From: JALYOC01 sp036675345
GTDB taxonomy: Bacteria > Myxococcota > Myxococcia > Myxococcales > Myxococcaceae
Reading direction: 5' to 3'
Length of the DNA: 64,000 nucleotides
Assembly (NCBI GenBank): GCA_036675345.1
Contig: JAKFFE010000005.1
Location: 1-64,000, forward strand
Shown here piece by piece: positions 9,142 through 17,759 of this stretch. Numbering within the stretch: the stretch's first letter is position 1; every line of letters starts with the position of its first letter. The notes beneath the pieces are model-generated. The model was not told the DNA's origin. It did not search any database and was given only the letters and a program-made list of their open reading frames with translations. A program made the position numbers and the translations under genes.

Positions 9142-9816
9142 TCAGGTGGCATAGTTCGCCTTCATGCCAATCTCGAAATCCACCCGAGGCTCCTTGAGGT
9201 CGCCCTTCTGCTCCGCCTTCTTGAGATCGATGGCGTTAAAGAAGGGAACCACGGAGGCGACGGGAAGGTCCTCGATGGCACCGTTCTGGTTCATCAACTC
9301 CACGCGCGCGGTCTTGGCGCCACGCTTCTGCTCCACCACCCGCGCCATCCCCTTGGGGGTCCAGACGATGTTGGAGAGCCCTCGCATGAACTCAGCGACG
9401 TCGTCGTGACTGACGGCGCTCCCCACCAACTTCACGTTCGAGTTCTTCTCGTCGAAGGACTGGATCCAGACTTTTGTGGGGGTCGAGATCGCCAGGGCGT
9501 CCATCAACTTGACCGGGCCTGAGCGCGCCTTCTTGAGATCGTCGAGCACCTTCAGCTTCTCCTCGACCTCCTTCTTGCGCTTGTTGATGTTGTTGACCTC
9601 GCCAATGACGGCCTCCAACTTCTGGATTGCCGCTTGGGTCTGGACAATCTTGGCGGCATTGGCAGCCTCCACCGAGGAACGGGCCTGATACCAGATGAAG
9701 TTGGCAATCAGTCCACCCACCAAGAGTGCCGCGAAGAGGGCCAGTACCTGCCGGCCAGCTTCGCGCTTCTTAACTCCCCGGGTAGGGAGGAGGTTGATAC
9801 GGATCATTGTTCCCAT
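9142..9816 (-). CDS. pilN: Type IV pilus alignment protein PilN
   Basis: A 224-residue bitopic protein. The N-terminal cytoplasmic INLLP motif (residues 6-10), which docks in PilM, is present, followed by one transmembrane helix (QVLALFAALLVGGLIANFIWY), a coiled coil and the periplasmic domain. The start at 9816 is supported by a GGA 8 nt upstream; Met4 is the only close alternative. It lies 24 bp from pilM. Confidence 0.95.
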   Translation of the reverse strand: MGTMIRINLLPTRGVKKREAGRQVLALFAALLVGGLIANFIWYQARSSVEAANAAKIVQTQAAIQKLEAVIGEVNNINKRKKEVEEKLKVLDDLKKARSGPVKLMDALAISTPTKVWIQSFDEKNSNVKLVGSAVSHDDVAEFMRGLSNIVWTPKGMARVVEQKRGAKTARVELMNQNGAIEDLPVASVVPFFNAIDLKKAEQKGDLKEPRVDFEIGMKANYAT

Positions 9817-9840
9817 GAGCGTTTTCCGTTCGGCCGCAGA

Positions 9841-10923
9841 CTAGCCCGCCTTGTCCCCAGGTTTGCGCAGCGCGAGCCCCACCGCGACCGCGGCCATCGG
9901 CGCGACGTCCATGATGAAGTTCGGGTCGAAGCGGCGGTTATCGATCTCGATGTTCTTGAACGGGTTGAGGATCTCCACTGGGACGCCTACCCGGTTCTCA
10001 ATCGTCTTGAACAGCGCTGGGATCTTCGCGGTGCCCCCGGAGATGAAGACCTTGCTGAAGTTCGCCTCAGCCGCGGTGCCCGCGTAGAAATCCAGTGACC
10101 GCTGGATCTCACCCGCCACCTGCTCGGCGACCTGGGACATCACCCGCTCCACCTCCTGCGGGACCACCGCGTCGGCGTCGTTCCGGCCACCACCGATCTT
10201 CAGCGCCTCGGCCTCCTCATAGGAGACGTTGAGCTGCTTCTGGATCTCCTCTGTGAACTGGTTCCCGCCGATGGTCACGTCACGGGTGAAGACCGTGTAC
10301 CCGTTGGTGAGGATGTTGATGTTCACCACCGAGGCGCCGGCGTTGATCAGCACCACCGTCTCGTTAGTGGGGAGGTCGTAGTTGGCGCCGAACATGTTCT
10401 GGACGGCGAAGGCATCCACATCCACCACCACCGGGGTCAATCCCGCCTCGGAGACCACCGTGGTGTAGTCGTTGATCATGTCCTTCTTCGCCGCCACCAG
10501 CAGCACATCCATCTGACCGGTCTGGTCATTGGCGTCGGCGTTGAGGATCTGGGTGTCGATGTTGACGTCCTTGACGTCGAACGGGATGTACTGCTCGGCC
10601 TCCCACTGGATCGACTCCTCCAGCTCGTCCTGGGTCATCCGGGGCATCGAGATCTTCTTGATGATCACCGAGTGGCCGGAGACTCCGATCGCCACGTCCT
10701 TTTGCTTGATCTTCAGCTCGCTGATCAGCTCCTGGATCGCCTGGACGATCGCGGTGGAGTTCATCAGGGCGCCGTCGACGATCGCCTCCGGCGGCAGCGG
10801 CTTCATCCCGAAGCTCTGCAGCGCAAAGCCGACCTCGCCGCGCCGACGCACCTCTTTGAGCTGGATCAGCTTCACGGAGTTCGATCCGATGTCCAACCCG
10901 AGTGCCAGTCTGCCCTTTGCCAT
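9841..10923 (-). CDS. pilM: Type IV pilus actin-like ATPase PilM
   Basis: A 360-residue actin-fold protein. Phosphate-binding and nucleotide loops are visible (LGLDIGSNSVKLIQLKE near the N-terminus; VVLINAGASVVNINI; VFISGGTAKIPAL). It forms a cytoplasmic ring that binds the PilN N-terminus and couples the motor ATPases to the envelope alignment complex. It is the first gene of pilM-N-O-P-Q. An 80-bp gap separates it from the small HTH gene, so the operon promoter may lie in 10924-11004, although no clear hexamers are visible. Confidence 0.96.
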   Translation of the reverse strand: MAKGRLALGLDIGSNSVKLIQLKEVRRRGEVGFALQSFGMKPLPPEAIVDGALMNSTAIVQAIQELISELKIKQKDVAIGVSGHSVIIKKISMPRMTQDELEESIQWEAEQYIPFDVKDVNIDTQILNADANDQTGQMDVLLVAAKKDMINDYTTVVSEAGLTPVVVDVDAFAVQNMFGANYDLPTNETVVLINAGASVVNINILTNGYTVFTRDVTIGGNQFTEEIQKQLNVSYEEAEALKIGGGRNDADAVVPQEVERVMSQVAEQVAGEIQRSLDFYAGTAAEANFSKVFISGGTAKIPALFKTIENRVGVPVEILNPFKNIEIDNRRFDPNFIMDVAPMAAVAVGLALRKPGDKAG

Positions 10924-11004
10924 TTACTTCCCTCTGGGTGCTTCAGTTACTTCGAGTGGGAGCGTAGCACCCGACTCGAGCCCCTCCGAAAAACTAGCCC
11001 GCGG

Positions 11005-11259
11005 CTACTCGCCCGCGCCGTCCCCGCCCCGCCCTCCTCCTCGCCGGGAGGTCTGCGTCTGACCGAACACCTTGGTGTGATCGGTGACCTTCATTCCCAG
11101 CGCGAGGATGATCTTGCGCTTGGTGTCCACGCGGCACTCCGCGCCCTTCTCCACCCGGTCGATCGTCAGCACCGAGACCCCGGCGCGGCGGGCCAGCTCC
11201 GCCTTCGACAGGAGCTGCTGCTCGCGCACCTGCTGAAGGTTGTTCGGCTTCTTGGACAT
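11005..11259 (-). CDS. Small XRE-type HTH regulator
   Basis: An 84-residue protein starting at ATG 11259 (MSKKPNNLQQVREQQLLSKA), with GGAG 6 nt upstream. A helix-turn-helix of the Cro/C1 type is clear (LLSKAELARRAGVSVLTIDRVEKG), followed by a short dimerisation-like stretch and a Gly/Arg-rich tail (RRGGGRGGDGAGE). It lies between the PilR2-type regulator and pilM on the same strand and might regulate the pilM operon; that is inferred from position. A 10-nt G tract lies about 21 nt upstream of the start. Confidence 0.85.
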   Translation of the reverse strand: MSKKPNNLQQVREQQLLSKAELARRAGVSVLTIDRVEKGAECRVDTKRKIILALGMKVTDHTKVFGQTQTSRRGGGRGGDGAGE

Positions 11260-11279
11260 GCCCCGCTCCGTTGCTGCGA

Positions 11280-11289
11280 CCCCCCCCCC
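11280..11289. repeat. Ten-base homopolymer C tract
   Basis: Ten consecutive C residues (G on the transcribed strand) between the upstream gap and the ribosome-binding site of the HTH gene. Such tracts can slip in replication. Here it is outside the predicted coding sequence. Confidence 0.6.
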
Positions 11290-11491
11290 GAGGACACGAG
11301 ACCCGGCACCCGCTCTGGACCGCAGCGGATGGAAAGCGTCTTCGATTAGGGGAAGCCGGCGCATTATCCGGGTCGTCAGTCGATGCCGTCAAATTTGCGA
11401 TCACCTGGAATCGCTTTGACGCATCAAAGATAGGAAATGGCCCTGTCTCTTGTGGAGGTCCGCAGGATCACACACCAGCGGCAGTGGGTGC

Positions 11492-12889
11492 TCAGGGCGC
11501 GTCGGGATCGATCCCGTATTCCTTGATCTTGTAGAGCAGCGCCCGGTGGCTGATCTCCAGCACCTCCGCGGCTCGGGTCCGGTTGCCGTGGGTCCGCTTG
11601 AGCGCCGCGCGGATGAAGCGCTCCTCCAAAGCCAGCATGGCCCGCTTCAAGGAGAGATCGCTGGCGGGATCAACGTTTGCCCCGAGGTGCGCGCCAGGTG
11701 CGCGGGGCTGAGCCCAGAGCTTCTCGGGGAGGTTCTCCAGGCTGATCTCCTCTCCTTCCGCCAGGATCACCGCACGCTCGATGGCGTTCTCCAACTCCCG
11801 CACGTTTCCCGGGAAGGGATACGCGCTGAGCGCCCCCTCCGCCTCGGGGGAGAAGCGGGTGATCGGCGCCTCCCGGTTGAACTCGCGGTTGAAGCGGCCC
11901 AGGAAGGCCTGGGCCAGCAGCAGGATGTCTGAGCTCCGCTCGCGCAACGGCGGGACCCGGATGTTCACCACGTTGAGGCGGTAGTAGAGGTCCTCCCGAA
12001 ACAGGCCCTGTTCCACCAGCTTGCCCAGGTCGCGCAGGGTGGCTGCCACCACCCGCACGTCCACCTTCTCTGTGCGGTTCTCCCCTACTGGCTTGACCTC
12101 CCCCTCCTGGAGAAAGCGCAGCAGCTTCACCTGGGCGGCCGCGGGAAGTTCTCCGATCTCGTCCAGGAAGACGGTCCCCCCATCCGCCTCGGAGAGCAGC
12201 CCGCGCTTGGCGGTGCGTGCATCGGTGAAGGCGCCCTTGGCGTGGCCGAAGAGCTCCGACTCCAGCAGCCCGGCGGGGATGGCGCCGCAGTTGACCGGCT
12301 GGAAGGGCATGGCGGTGCGCGGGGAGAGATCGTGGATCGCCCGGGCCACCAGTTCCTTGCCGGTGCCACTCTCCCCGGTGACCAGCACCGTGGTGGGCAC
12401 CGCGGCCACCTTCTGGATCTGCTTGTGGACCTGCTTGATCGCCTCGCTCTCCCCCAACAGGCGCGCCACCTGCTCGCGCTCGTTGATGGTCTTGAGCCGG
12501 CGGTTCTCCTTGAGCAGCCGCTGCCGCTCCTCCGCTTTACGGAGGACCAGCACCACCTCCTCGGGCTTGAACGGCTTCTGGACGTAGTCGTAGGCGCCGG
12601 CGGCCACCGCCTCCAGTGCGTGGTCCGCCGAGCCATAGGCGCTCATGACGATGAAGGTCAGCTCCGGCCACTGCTCCTGCGCCTTCTTGAGCAGTCCCAT
12701 GCCATCGAGCTTGGGCATCCGGATGTCCGAGATCACCACGTCGTATGGGCGGGCGGAGAGCTCGCGCAGGGCGTCCTCGCCGTCGGCAACGGCGCGGACC
12801 TCGTAGCCCTTGTCCGCCAGGGTGAGAGTGAGGACGTGCCGGATGGAAGGTTCATCGTCCGCGATAAGTATGGTACGAAAAGCCGGCAT
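11492..12889 (-). CDS. pilR2: NtrC-family sigma-54 activator, PilR2-type
   Basis: A 465-residue response regulator. The receiver domain (1-120) has the phosphorylatable Asp in VVISDIRMPK. The AAA+ sigma-54 interaction domain has Walker A GESGTGKE, the GAFTDA loop that contacts sigma-54, and LDEIGELP. The C-terminal Fis-type HTH is KRTHGNRTRAAEVLEISHRALLYKIKE. Its partner kinase lies 13 bp upstream in the same operon. In M. xanthus a second PilS/PilR pair lies between pilD and pilM, exactly as here, which supports the PilR2 assignment. Its targets are unknown, but the pilA promoter is sigma-54 dependent. Confidence 0.88.
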   Translation of the reverse strand: MPAFRTILIADDEPSIRHVLTLTLADKGYEVRAVADGEDALRELSARPYDVVISDIRMPKLDGMGLLKKAQEQWPELTFIVMSAYGSADHALEAVAAGAYDYVQKPFKPEEVVLVLRKAEERQRLLKENRRLKTINEREQVARLLGESEAIKQVHKQIQKVAAVPTTVLVTGESGTGKELVARAIHDLSPRTAMPFQPVNCGAIPAGLLESELFGHAKGAFTDARTAKRGLLSEADGGTVFLDEIGELPAAAQVKLLRFLQEGEVKPVGENRTEKVDVRVVAATLRDLGKLVEQGLFREDLYYRLNVVNIRVPPLRERSSDILLLAQAFLGRFNREFNREAPITRFSPEAEGALSAYPFPGNVRELENAIERAVILAEGEEISLENLPEKLWAQPRAPGAHLGANVDPASDLSLKRAMLALEERFIRAALKRTHGNRTRAAEVLEISHRALLYKIKEYGIDPDAP

Positions 12890-12902
12890 GGTCGCGGTGA
12901 CC

Positions 12903-14030
12903 TTACGTGGTCGGAAGCGTCAGGGTGAAGCGCGCGCCCCCGGCGGGCCGGTTGGCGGCCGTCAGGGTCCCGCCCATCCCAAGGGCCAGGTGGAGGGAGA
13001 CCGCCAGCCCCAGGCCTGTGCCTCCAGCTGAGCGAGTGGTGAAGAACGGCTCAAATAGGCGCGGGAGGTTCTCTGCCGGAATGCCCGGGCCTTCGTCCTC
13101 CACGTGCAGTTCTAGCTGAGCCCCGACCTCGGAAGTCTGGAGCGCGATCCTCCCCTTCCCTCCCATCGCCTGACCGGCGTTGAGGAGGAGGTTGATCAGG
13201 ATCTGCGAGATGCCGCCGGCTTCGCCTCGAACGACAGCGGAATCCGGAATGCGGGAGGCGATCTCCACGCCCTCCAACTCCGGGGCCTTTCGCAGCAGCG
13301 ATAGGCAGGCCTGGGCCACGGAGGCCAGCACCACTGGCTGGGGAACGCCGCGAGAGGGACGGCCCAGCTCCAGCAGGCCACGGACGATGCCATCGATCCG
13401 CAGGACCTCTTTCTCGATCAGGTTCAAGAACTCCTGATTCTGGGGATCGCGTTCGCGTGAGCGCGCCAGCGAGAGGTAGCCCAGGATCCCCGAGAGCGGA
13501 TTGCCCACCTCATGAGCCACTCCAGCGGCCAGGCGACCCACCGTGACCAGTCGCTCGGAGGCCACCAGCTCAGTCTGGGCCCGGGTCAATTGAGTATGGG
13601 CGGCGGTGAGGTCCGCCAGCTGCCGCTGGATGGTGGCGCGCTCTGCTCGCAGCGCCTCAGTGACCCTGGAGACCGCAGCCTCGACCCGGGAGAGCAGCGG
13701 CGCATTGCTGGACCCGATCAGCGGGAGTCCCGGCTCGAGATCCACGCGCCCCAATCCTTCAATCGCCTGCTCGGTACGCATCAAGGCCCGTGACAGGGTC
13801 AGATGAAGGACGGCGAAGATCAGCACCGCCACCAGGAGGAGGTCCGCGATCAGGAGCCAGGGAAGGAGACTGCGCACTTCAGAGACGATCTGGGGGACAG
13901 CGGCCTGCTCGTAGTTGGCCGGATCGATGGCCTTGAGCAGACGGATGAGAGGTGGCTGCAGCGAGAGCCAGGCCAAACCGACCGAGGCGGTAGCCAGCAG
14001 GAAGGAAATGCTGGCAACCCGGAACCGCAA
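12903..14030 (-). CDS. pilS2: Sensor histidine kinase, PilS2-type
   Basis: A 375-residue membrane kinase. I chose TTG 14030 as start: it follows the pilD stop by one base, is preceded by GGAG, and removes a long Arg/Pro-rich stretch that only overlaps pilD. Two transmembrane segments (VASISFLLATASVGLAWLSL and LLPWLLIADLLLVAVLIFAVL) are followed by a linker, the HisKA box (GVAHEVGNPLSGILGYLSLAR) and the ATPase motifs NLLLNAGQAM, DEGPGIP and TGLGLAVSLHL. It is paired with the downstream NtrC-type regulator. The stimulus is unknown. Confidence 0.85.
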   Translation of the reverse strand: MRFRVASISFLLATASVGLAWLSLQPPLIRLLKAIDPANYEQAAVPQIVSEVRSLLPWLLIADLLLVAVLIFAVLHLTLSRALMRTEQAIEGLGRVDLEPGLPLIGSSNAPLLSRVEAAVSRVTEALRAERATIQRQLADLTAAHTQLTRAQTELVASERLVTVGRLAAGVAHEVGNPLSGILGYLSLARSRERDPQNQEFLNLIEKEVLRIDGIVRGLLELGRPSRGVPQPVVLASVAQACLSLLRKAPELEGVEIASRIPDSAVVRGEAGGISQILINLLLNAGQAMGGKGRIALQTSEVGAQLELHVEDEGPGIPAENLPRLFEPFFTTRSAGGTGLGLAVSLHLALGMGGTLTAANRPAGGARFTLTLPTT

Positions 14031-14031
14031 G

Positions 14032-14922
14032 TCAGCGGGCTCCGCCGATAAGGACAGAGGTCGGCCAGGGGAGCCGCTCTGCCAGCAGCCCGCCAACCAG
14101 CAGGACCTCGACGGCAGCGACCGCCAGCCAGGGCCCGAACGGCATGTTGGTGGCACCCGGAACCCAATCGTCCTCCAACTCCTCCTCAGGCCCCTTCTCG
14201 GCGTTCCGGCGCTTGCGCTCCGCCGCGGCCGCCCGCTCCTCTTCCGACCAGGAGGGCCCCGCTCGCCCCCGGGCTGCGAGGAGTGCGATCCCCACGATGC
14301 TCCCTTGCAAGGAGGACAAGAAAATGACCGCAGGCAACGACTTGTAGGTGAGGAAGGCGCCAATCAGCGCCAAGAGGTTCTTGTCTCCACCGCCCAGCGC
14401 CTCCTTCCTGAAGACCTTCTCCCCAATCCACTCCAACGCCCAGAAAGCCAGGTAGCCGGCGGCGGCGCCGATCGCTGCGTCCCGTACCCGGGGCCAGCCC
14501 AAGGGGAGTGAGACCAAGAGCCCTACGGCGACCCCGGGGAAGGTCAGCTCATTGGGGAGCAACCAGTGGTCGAGATCGATAAAGGTCAGAGGAATCAGGA
14601 ACCCGATCAGCATGATCGCCGCGAGCAGTTCCCAGCTCAATCCGAACGCTGCCGCGCTGGCATAGAACAACGCACCGGTGAGTAGCTCGACCAGCGGATA
14701 GCGGATCGATATTGGCGCCCTGCAGCCTTGGCACCGTCCCCGGAGCGCAAGCCAGGAGAGCACGGGCACGTTCTCCTGCCAGGTAAGCTGTCGGCCACAG
14801 TTCGGACAACGCGAGCGCGGCCGGACGATGCTGAGCCCCCCCGGTAGCCTGGCGATCACGACGTTCAGGAAGCTGCCGATGGCCAGCCCGACCACGCCGA
14901 TCCACAGATTGAAAAGAAGCAC
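14032..14922 (-). CDS. pilD: Type IV prepilin peptidase / N-methylase PilD
   Basis: A 296-residue polytopic aspartic protease that cleaves the PilA leader and methylates the new N-terminus. Two zinc-binding CxxC pairs (CPNC and CQGC, about residues 38 and 66) and both catalytic Asp motifs (TFIDLDHWLLP and GGGDKN) are present. A charged cytoplasmic insert near residues 215-250 (EEERAAAAERKRR) precedes the last helix. It is divergent from pilA, whose promoter region it shares, and heads the pilD-S2-R2 group. Confidence 0.95.
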   Translation of the reverse strand: MLLFNLWIGVVGLAIGSFLNVVIARLPGGLSIVRPRSRCPNCGRQLTWQENVPVLSWLALRGRCQGCRAPISIRYPLVELLTGALFYASAAAFGLSWELLAAIMLIGFLIPLTFIDLDHWLLPNELTFPGVAVGLLVSLPLGWPRVRDAAIGAAAGYLAFWALEWIGEKVFRKEALGGGDKNLLALIGAFLTYKSLPAVIFLSSLQGSIVGIALLAARGRAGPSWSEEERAAAAERKRRNAEKGPEEELEDDWVPGATNMPFGPWLAVAAVEVLLVGGLLAERLPWPTSVLIGGAR

Positions 14923-14969
14923 GCCGCGCGATGGTAGAGCCGCCAGGACTCCGAAGCACGAAAACGGAA

Positions 14970-15016
14970 GTGACCATTTCCGTCACCTGTAGGGAGCGGG
15001 TGACAATTTCTGCCCC
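14970..15016. promoter_or_regulatory. Tandem GTGACMATTTCYG motif upstream of pilA
   Basis: The 13-mer gtgaccatttccg (14970-14982) recurs as gtgacaatttctg (15000-15012), with starts 30 bp apart, about three helical turns. The first copy extends to a palindrome (gtgac...gtcac). The pair lies roughly 80-130 bp upstream of the predicted pilA transcription start, where NtrC-type activators bind, and also upstream of pilD. It may be a PilR enhancer site or a dispersed repeat. Confidence 0.4.
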
Positions 15017-15070
15017 CTGCCTGCCGCTCTAACCACGCGGAACTCCGTGAGCATGGAGGGTTCGGGTCCG

Positions 15071-15086
15071 CGGCACGACGATTGCT
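15071..15086 (+). promoter_or_regulatory. Sigma-54 (-24/-12) promoter of pilA
   Basis: The sequence cggcacgacgattgct has the invariant GG and GC separated by exactly 10 bp and matches GGCAC-N5-TTGCT. It would start transcription near 15098, about 50 nt upstream of the pilA ATG. M. xanthus pilA is known to need sigma-54 and PilR. Confidence 0.75.
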
Positions 15087-15147
15087 GTGGTCCGCCTCGC
15101 TTCATCTCCCCCACGGCAGTCCGCCAATCCAAAGGACCAGAAACAGC

Positions 15148-15825
15148 ATGCGCAAGACTCTGAAGAAGGGCTTTACCCTCATCGAGCTCATGATCGTCGT
15201 CGCGATCATTGGCATCCTCGCCGCCATCGCGATCCCGAACTTCATCAAGTTCCAGGCGCGCTCGAAGCAGGGCGAGGTCAAGAGCAACCTCAAGGGCGTC
15301 TTCACCGCCCAGCGGTCGTACTACCAGGAGCAGGACACCTACTCGAGCTGCATCCGCAAGATCGGCTTCGCGCCGGAGCGCGGCAACCGGTACCACTACA
15401 AGCTCAACACCACCGTCCGTACCGACGAGGAGTGCGGCACCGATGAGACGCGCGCCGACGCTGCGGGTGTCACTGCCAACACGGACGGCGCCATCCTCGC
15501 CGATACGTTCAAGTACGGCGTCAGCGCGGTCATGGTCGCGACCAACGCGGCGCCGGCCGTCGCTTACGCTCCAGTCGCGCCGGCCGGCTCAGGCACCGTG
15601 ATCGCAGCCGACCTGGTCGGTGTCACCCCGGTCCTCGCAGACCCGACCGGGTCCTTCGGTGCGGCGGCCCACGGCAACGTGGACAGCGATGCCAACCTCG
15701 ACCTCTGGTACGTCTCCAGCGTCAGCAGCACCACCGCAGGCATCTGCCCGAATCTGGCTGGCACTGACACCAATGTCCCTTCCGGTGAGCCGAAGAACAC
15801 CTACAACGACGTGAACTGCCCGTAG
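15148..15825 (+). CDS. pilA: Major type IV pilin PilA
   Basis: A 225-residue prepilin. The short leader MRKTLKKG is cleaved before Phe9, giving the classical FTLIELMIVVAIIGILAAIAIP helix (8-residue class III leader, Glu at mature position 5). The C-terminal head is Thr/Ala-rich with several cysteines (YSSCIRK, EECGTDE, GICPNL, VNCP). ATG 15148 is selected because the frame upstream has no leader and an AAAGGA lies about 11 nt before the ATG. It has a sigma-54 promoter upstream and a strong terminator downstream. Confidence 0.97.
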   Translation: MRKTLKKGFTLIELMIVVAIIGILAAIAIPNFIKFQARSKQGEVKSNLKGVFTAQRSYYQEQDTYSSCIRKIGFAPERGNRYHYKLNTTVRTDEECGTDETRADAAGVTANTDGAILADTFKYGVSAVMVATNAAPAVAYAPVAPAGSGTVIAADLVGVTPVLADPTGSFGAAAHGNVDSDANLDLWYVSSVSSTTAGICPNLAGTDTNVPSGEPKNTYNDVNCP

Positions 15826-15850
15826 TTTCGGCAAGCATTTCGTTCAATCG

Positions 15851-15881
15851 ACCGGGATGATCCTTACGGGATCATCCCGGT
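15851..15881 (+). terminator. Rho-independent terminator after pilA
   Basis: A perfect 13-bp stem (accgggatgatcc / ggatcatcccggt) with a 5-nt loop, followed by ttctgtt. It lies 25 bp after the pilA stop and 21 bp before pilG, so pilG-H-I must be read through it or have their own promoter. Placed here it would favour far more pilin than transporter. Confidence 0.85.
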
Positions 15882-15902
15882 TCTGTTATCTGAGCGTGGC
15901 GG

Positions 15903-16826
15903 ATGGAGCGGATCGGAACCAGGAACTTGTGGATCGGGGGTCTTCTGGCGTGTGCTCTCCTCGCCGCAGGGACGGCCCAGAGCTATCGGCTGGAACGAAG
16001 GGTTCGCCTCAGCAAGGACAGCTCGAAGGACCTGATCTATCTGCCTACCCCCCAGCAGGCGCGGATCATGTCGCTGGGCTTCACCACGATCCTCGCCGAC
16101 TACTACTGGGTGAAGGCGCTGCAGTACTTCACCGATCCGTACCAGGCGCTGAATCACTACCGGAACCTGGCCGACTACCTGGACCTGGTCGTTTCACTCG
16201 ATCCGGACTTCGAGTACGCCTACCTCTTCGGGGGCATATCGACCCCGTACGACAGCGGCCGGATGCGGTTCGTGAACACCGACCGGTCGACGTCCCTGCT
16301 CGAGCGCGGGGTGAGGCGATTCCCGGACAACTGGAAGATGCGCTTGTACCTTGGCTACAACTACCTGAACTTCCATGATCGCCCGAAGGACGCGGCGGAG
16401 CAGTTCATTGAGGCCTCGCACCTTCCCGGCGCCCCACATTATCTGCGGCCGTTCGCCGCGCGGTTGCTGACCGTCGCCGGGGACATGGACGCAGCCTTCA
16501 CCCTAGTCGAGCAGTCGCTCGAAGACGAGACCAACCCGGAGCTGCGCCGTCTTCTTGAGCAGCGGCTAATCGATCTCCAGGTCGAGCGTGAACTCCGCCG
16601 GATCGAATCTGCCGCTGCCACCTTTCAGCAACAGAAGGGGCGGCTCCCGACCAATCTCGACGAGCTGGTCACCAGCGGCCTGCTCAAAGAGGTGCCCGGC
16701 GGCTACAGCCTTGGGCCCGACGGGGTCGCGCAGGCGCCGATCGATACTGACCGGATGATCATCCACGTCCACCCAGAAGAGGCGAAGCTGAAGGGTCTGC
16801 CAGAGACGCAGGACAGCAATGACTGA
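15903..16826 (+). CDS. pilG: T4P-associated protein PilG
   Basis: A 307-residue protein with an N-terminal hydrophobic anchor (LWIGGLLACALLAAGTA) and a TPR-like helical body (YYWVKALQYFTDPYQALNHY, NYLNFHDRPKDAAEQFIEAS). In M. xanthus pilG lies between pilA and the ABC genes pilH and pilI and is needed for pilus assembly and social motility. Synteny here is the same: the stop overlaps the pilH start (ATGACTGA). The biochemical role is not settled; it probably acts with the PilH-PilI transporter at the inner membrane. Confidence 0.87.
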   Translation: MERIGTRNLWIGGLLACALLAAGTAQSYRLERRVRLSKDSSKDLIYLPTPQQARIMSLGFTTILADYYWVKALQYFTDPYQALNHYRNLADYLDLVVSLDPDFEYAYLFGGISTPYDSGRMRFVNTDRSTSLLERGVRRFPDNWKMRLYLGYNYLNFHDRPKDAAEQFIEASHLPGAPHYLRPFAARLLTVAGDMDAAFTLVEQSLEDETNPELRRLLEQRLIDLQVERELRRIESAAATFQQQKGRLPTNLDELVTSGLLKEVPGGYSLGPDGVAQAPIDTDRMIIHVHPEEAKLKGLPETQDSND

Positions 16827-17757
16827 CTCGAATGAGCTAGCGATCGAGATCTCGGCGCTTCGCAAGGAGTTCGCCGTCGGCGTCCGCGGGAGGAAGCGGG
16901 TCGCGCTGGACGGAATGGAGCTTGAGGTCCGGAGTGGAGAGATCTACGGGTTCCTAGGTCCCAACGGCGCAGGGAAGACCACCTCGATCAAGGTCCTGAC
17001 GTCGCTCCTGCGGCCGGACTCCGGGAAGGCGCTGCTGTTCGGGCTCCCACCCTGGCAACCACAGGCGCGCCGACGGATCGGGTTCCTACCCGAGTCACCG
17101 GTCTTCTACGAGCACCTTACCGGACGCGAGTACTTGCACTTCGCTGGAGCGCTGGCCGGGGTGGAGCGAGGAAAGCTGAACGCCCGTGCGGATGAGCTAC
17201 TGGGGTTGGTAGGGCTGACCCGCGCTGGCGATCTCCAGATCCGGCGCTACTCCAAGGGGATGACCCAGCGGGTCGGGCTGGCGCAAGCGCTGATCCACGA
17301 TCCTGATCTCGTTATCCTGGACGAGCCGATGAGCGGACTGGATCCGATGGGCCGCGCCGACGTGCGCGACATCATGTTGCGCTTGAAGGAGCAGGGTAAG
17401 ACGGTCTTCTTCTCCACCCACATCATCCCGGACGTCGAGGCCATCTGCGACCGGGTCGGGATCGTCAACAAGGGTCGGCTGGTGCGGGTGGGGACGGTGC
17501 AGGAGATCTTGAGCGAGGGCTCCACGGGGGGCACCGAGGTGGTGGCGGAGCGGCTGCCCGATGGGTTCGCGGTCTCGGAGGTGGAGACCGTCTCCACCGC
17601 CGGCGGCCGGAGCCTGTTCCTCGTCCCCAACGAAGTTGTGGTGACCCGCCTGCTCTCCGAGGTGCTGCGAGCGGGCGGCGGCGTTGTCTCGGTGACGCAG
17701 CGCAGGATGTCGCTCGAGGATCTGGTGGTGACGATGATCAACCGGCAGGAGAGCTGA
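16819..17757 (+). CDS. pilH: ABC transporter ATP-binding protein PilH
   Basis: A 312-residue ABC ATPase. Walker A GPNGAGKTT (about residue 49), Q-loop region, a signature variant YSKGMTQRVGLAQAL, Walker B LVILDEPMSGLD and the switch His in FFSTHIIPD are all visible. A C-terminal extension of about 90 residues is usual for ABC-2 exporters. It overlaps pilG by 8 bp and is 2 bp from pilI, so the three are translationally coupled. Mutants of the M. xanthus counterpart are defective in pili. Confidence 0.92.
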   Translation: MTDSNELAIEISALRKEFAVGVRGRKRVALDGMELEVRSGEIYGFLGPNGAGKTTSIKVLTSLLRPDSGKALLFGLPPWQPQARRRIGFLPESPVFYEHLTGREYLHFAGALAGVERGKLNARADELLGLVGLTRAGDLQIRRYSKGMTQRVGLAQALIHDPDLVILDEPMSGLDPMGRADVRDIMLRLKEQGKTVFFSTHIIPDVEAICDRVGIVNKGRLVRVGTVQEILSEGSTGGTEVVAERLPDGFAVSEVETVSTAGGRSLFLVPNEVVVTRLLSEVLRAGGGVVSVTQRRMSLEDLVVTMINRQES

Positions 17758-17759
17758 AC

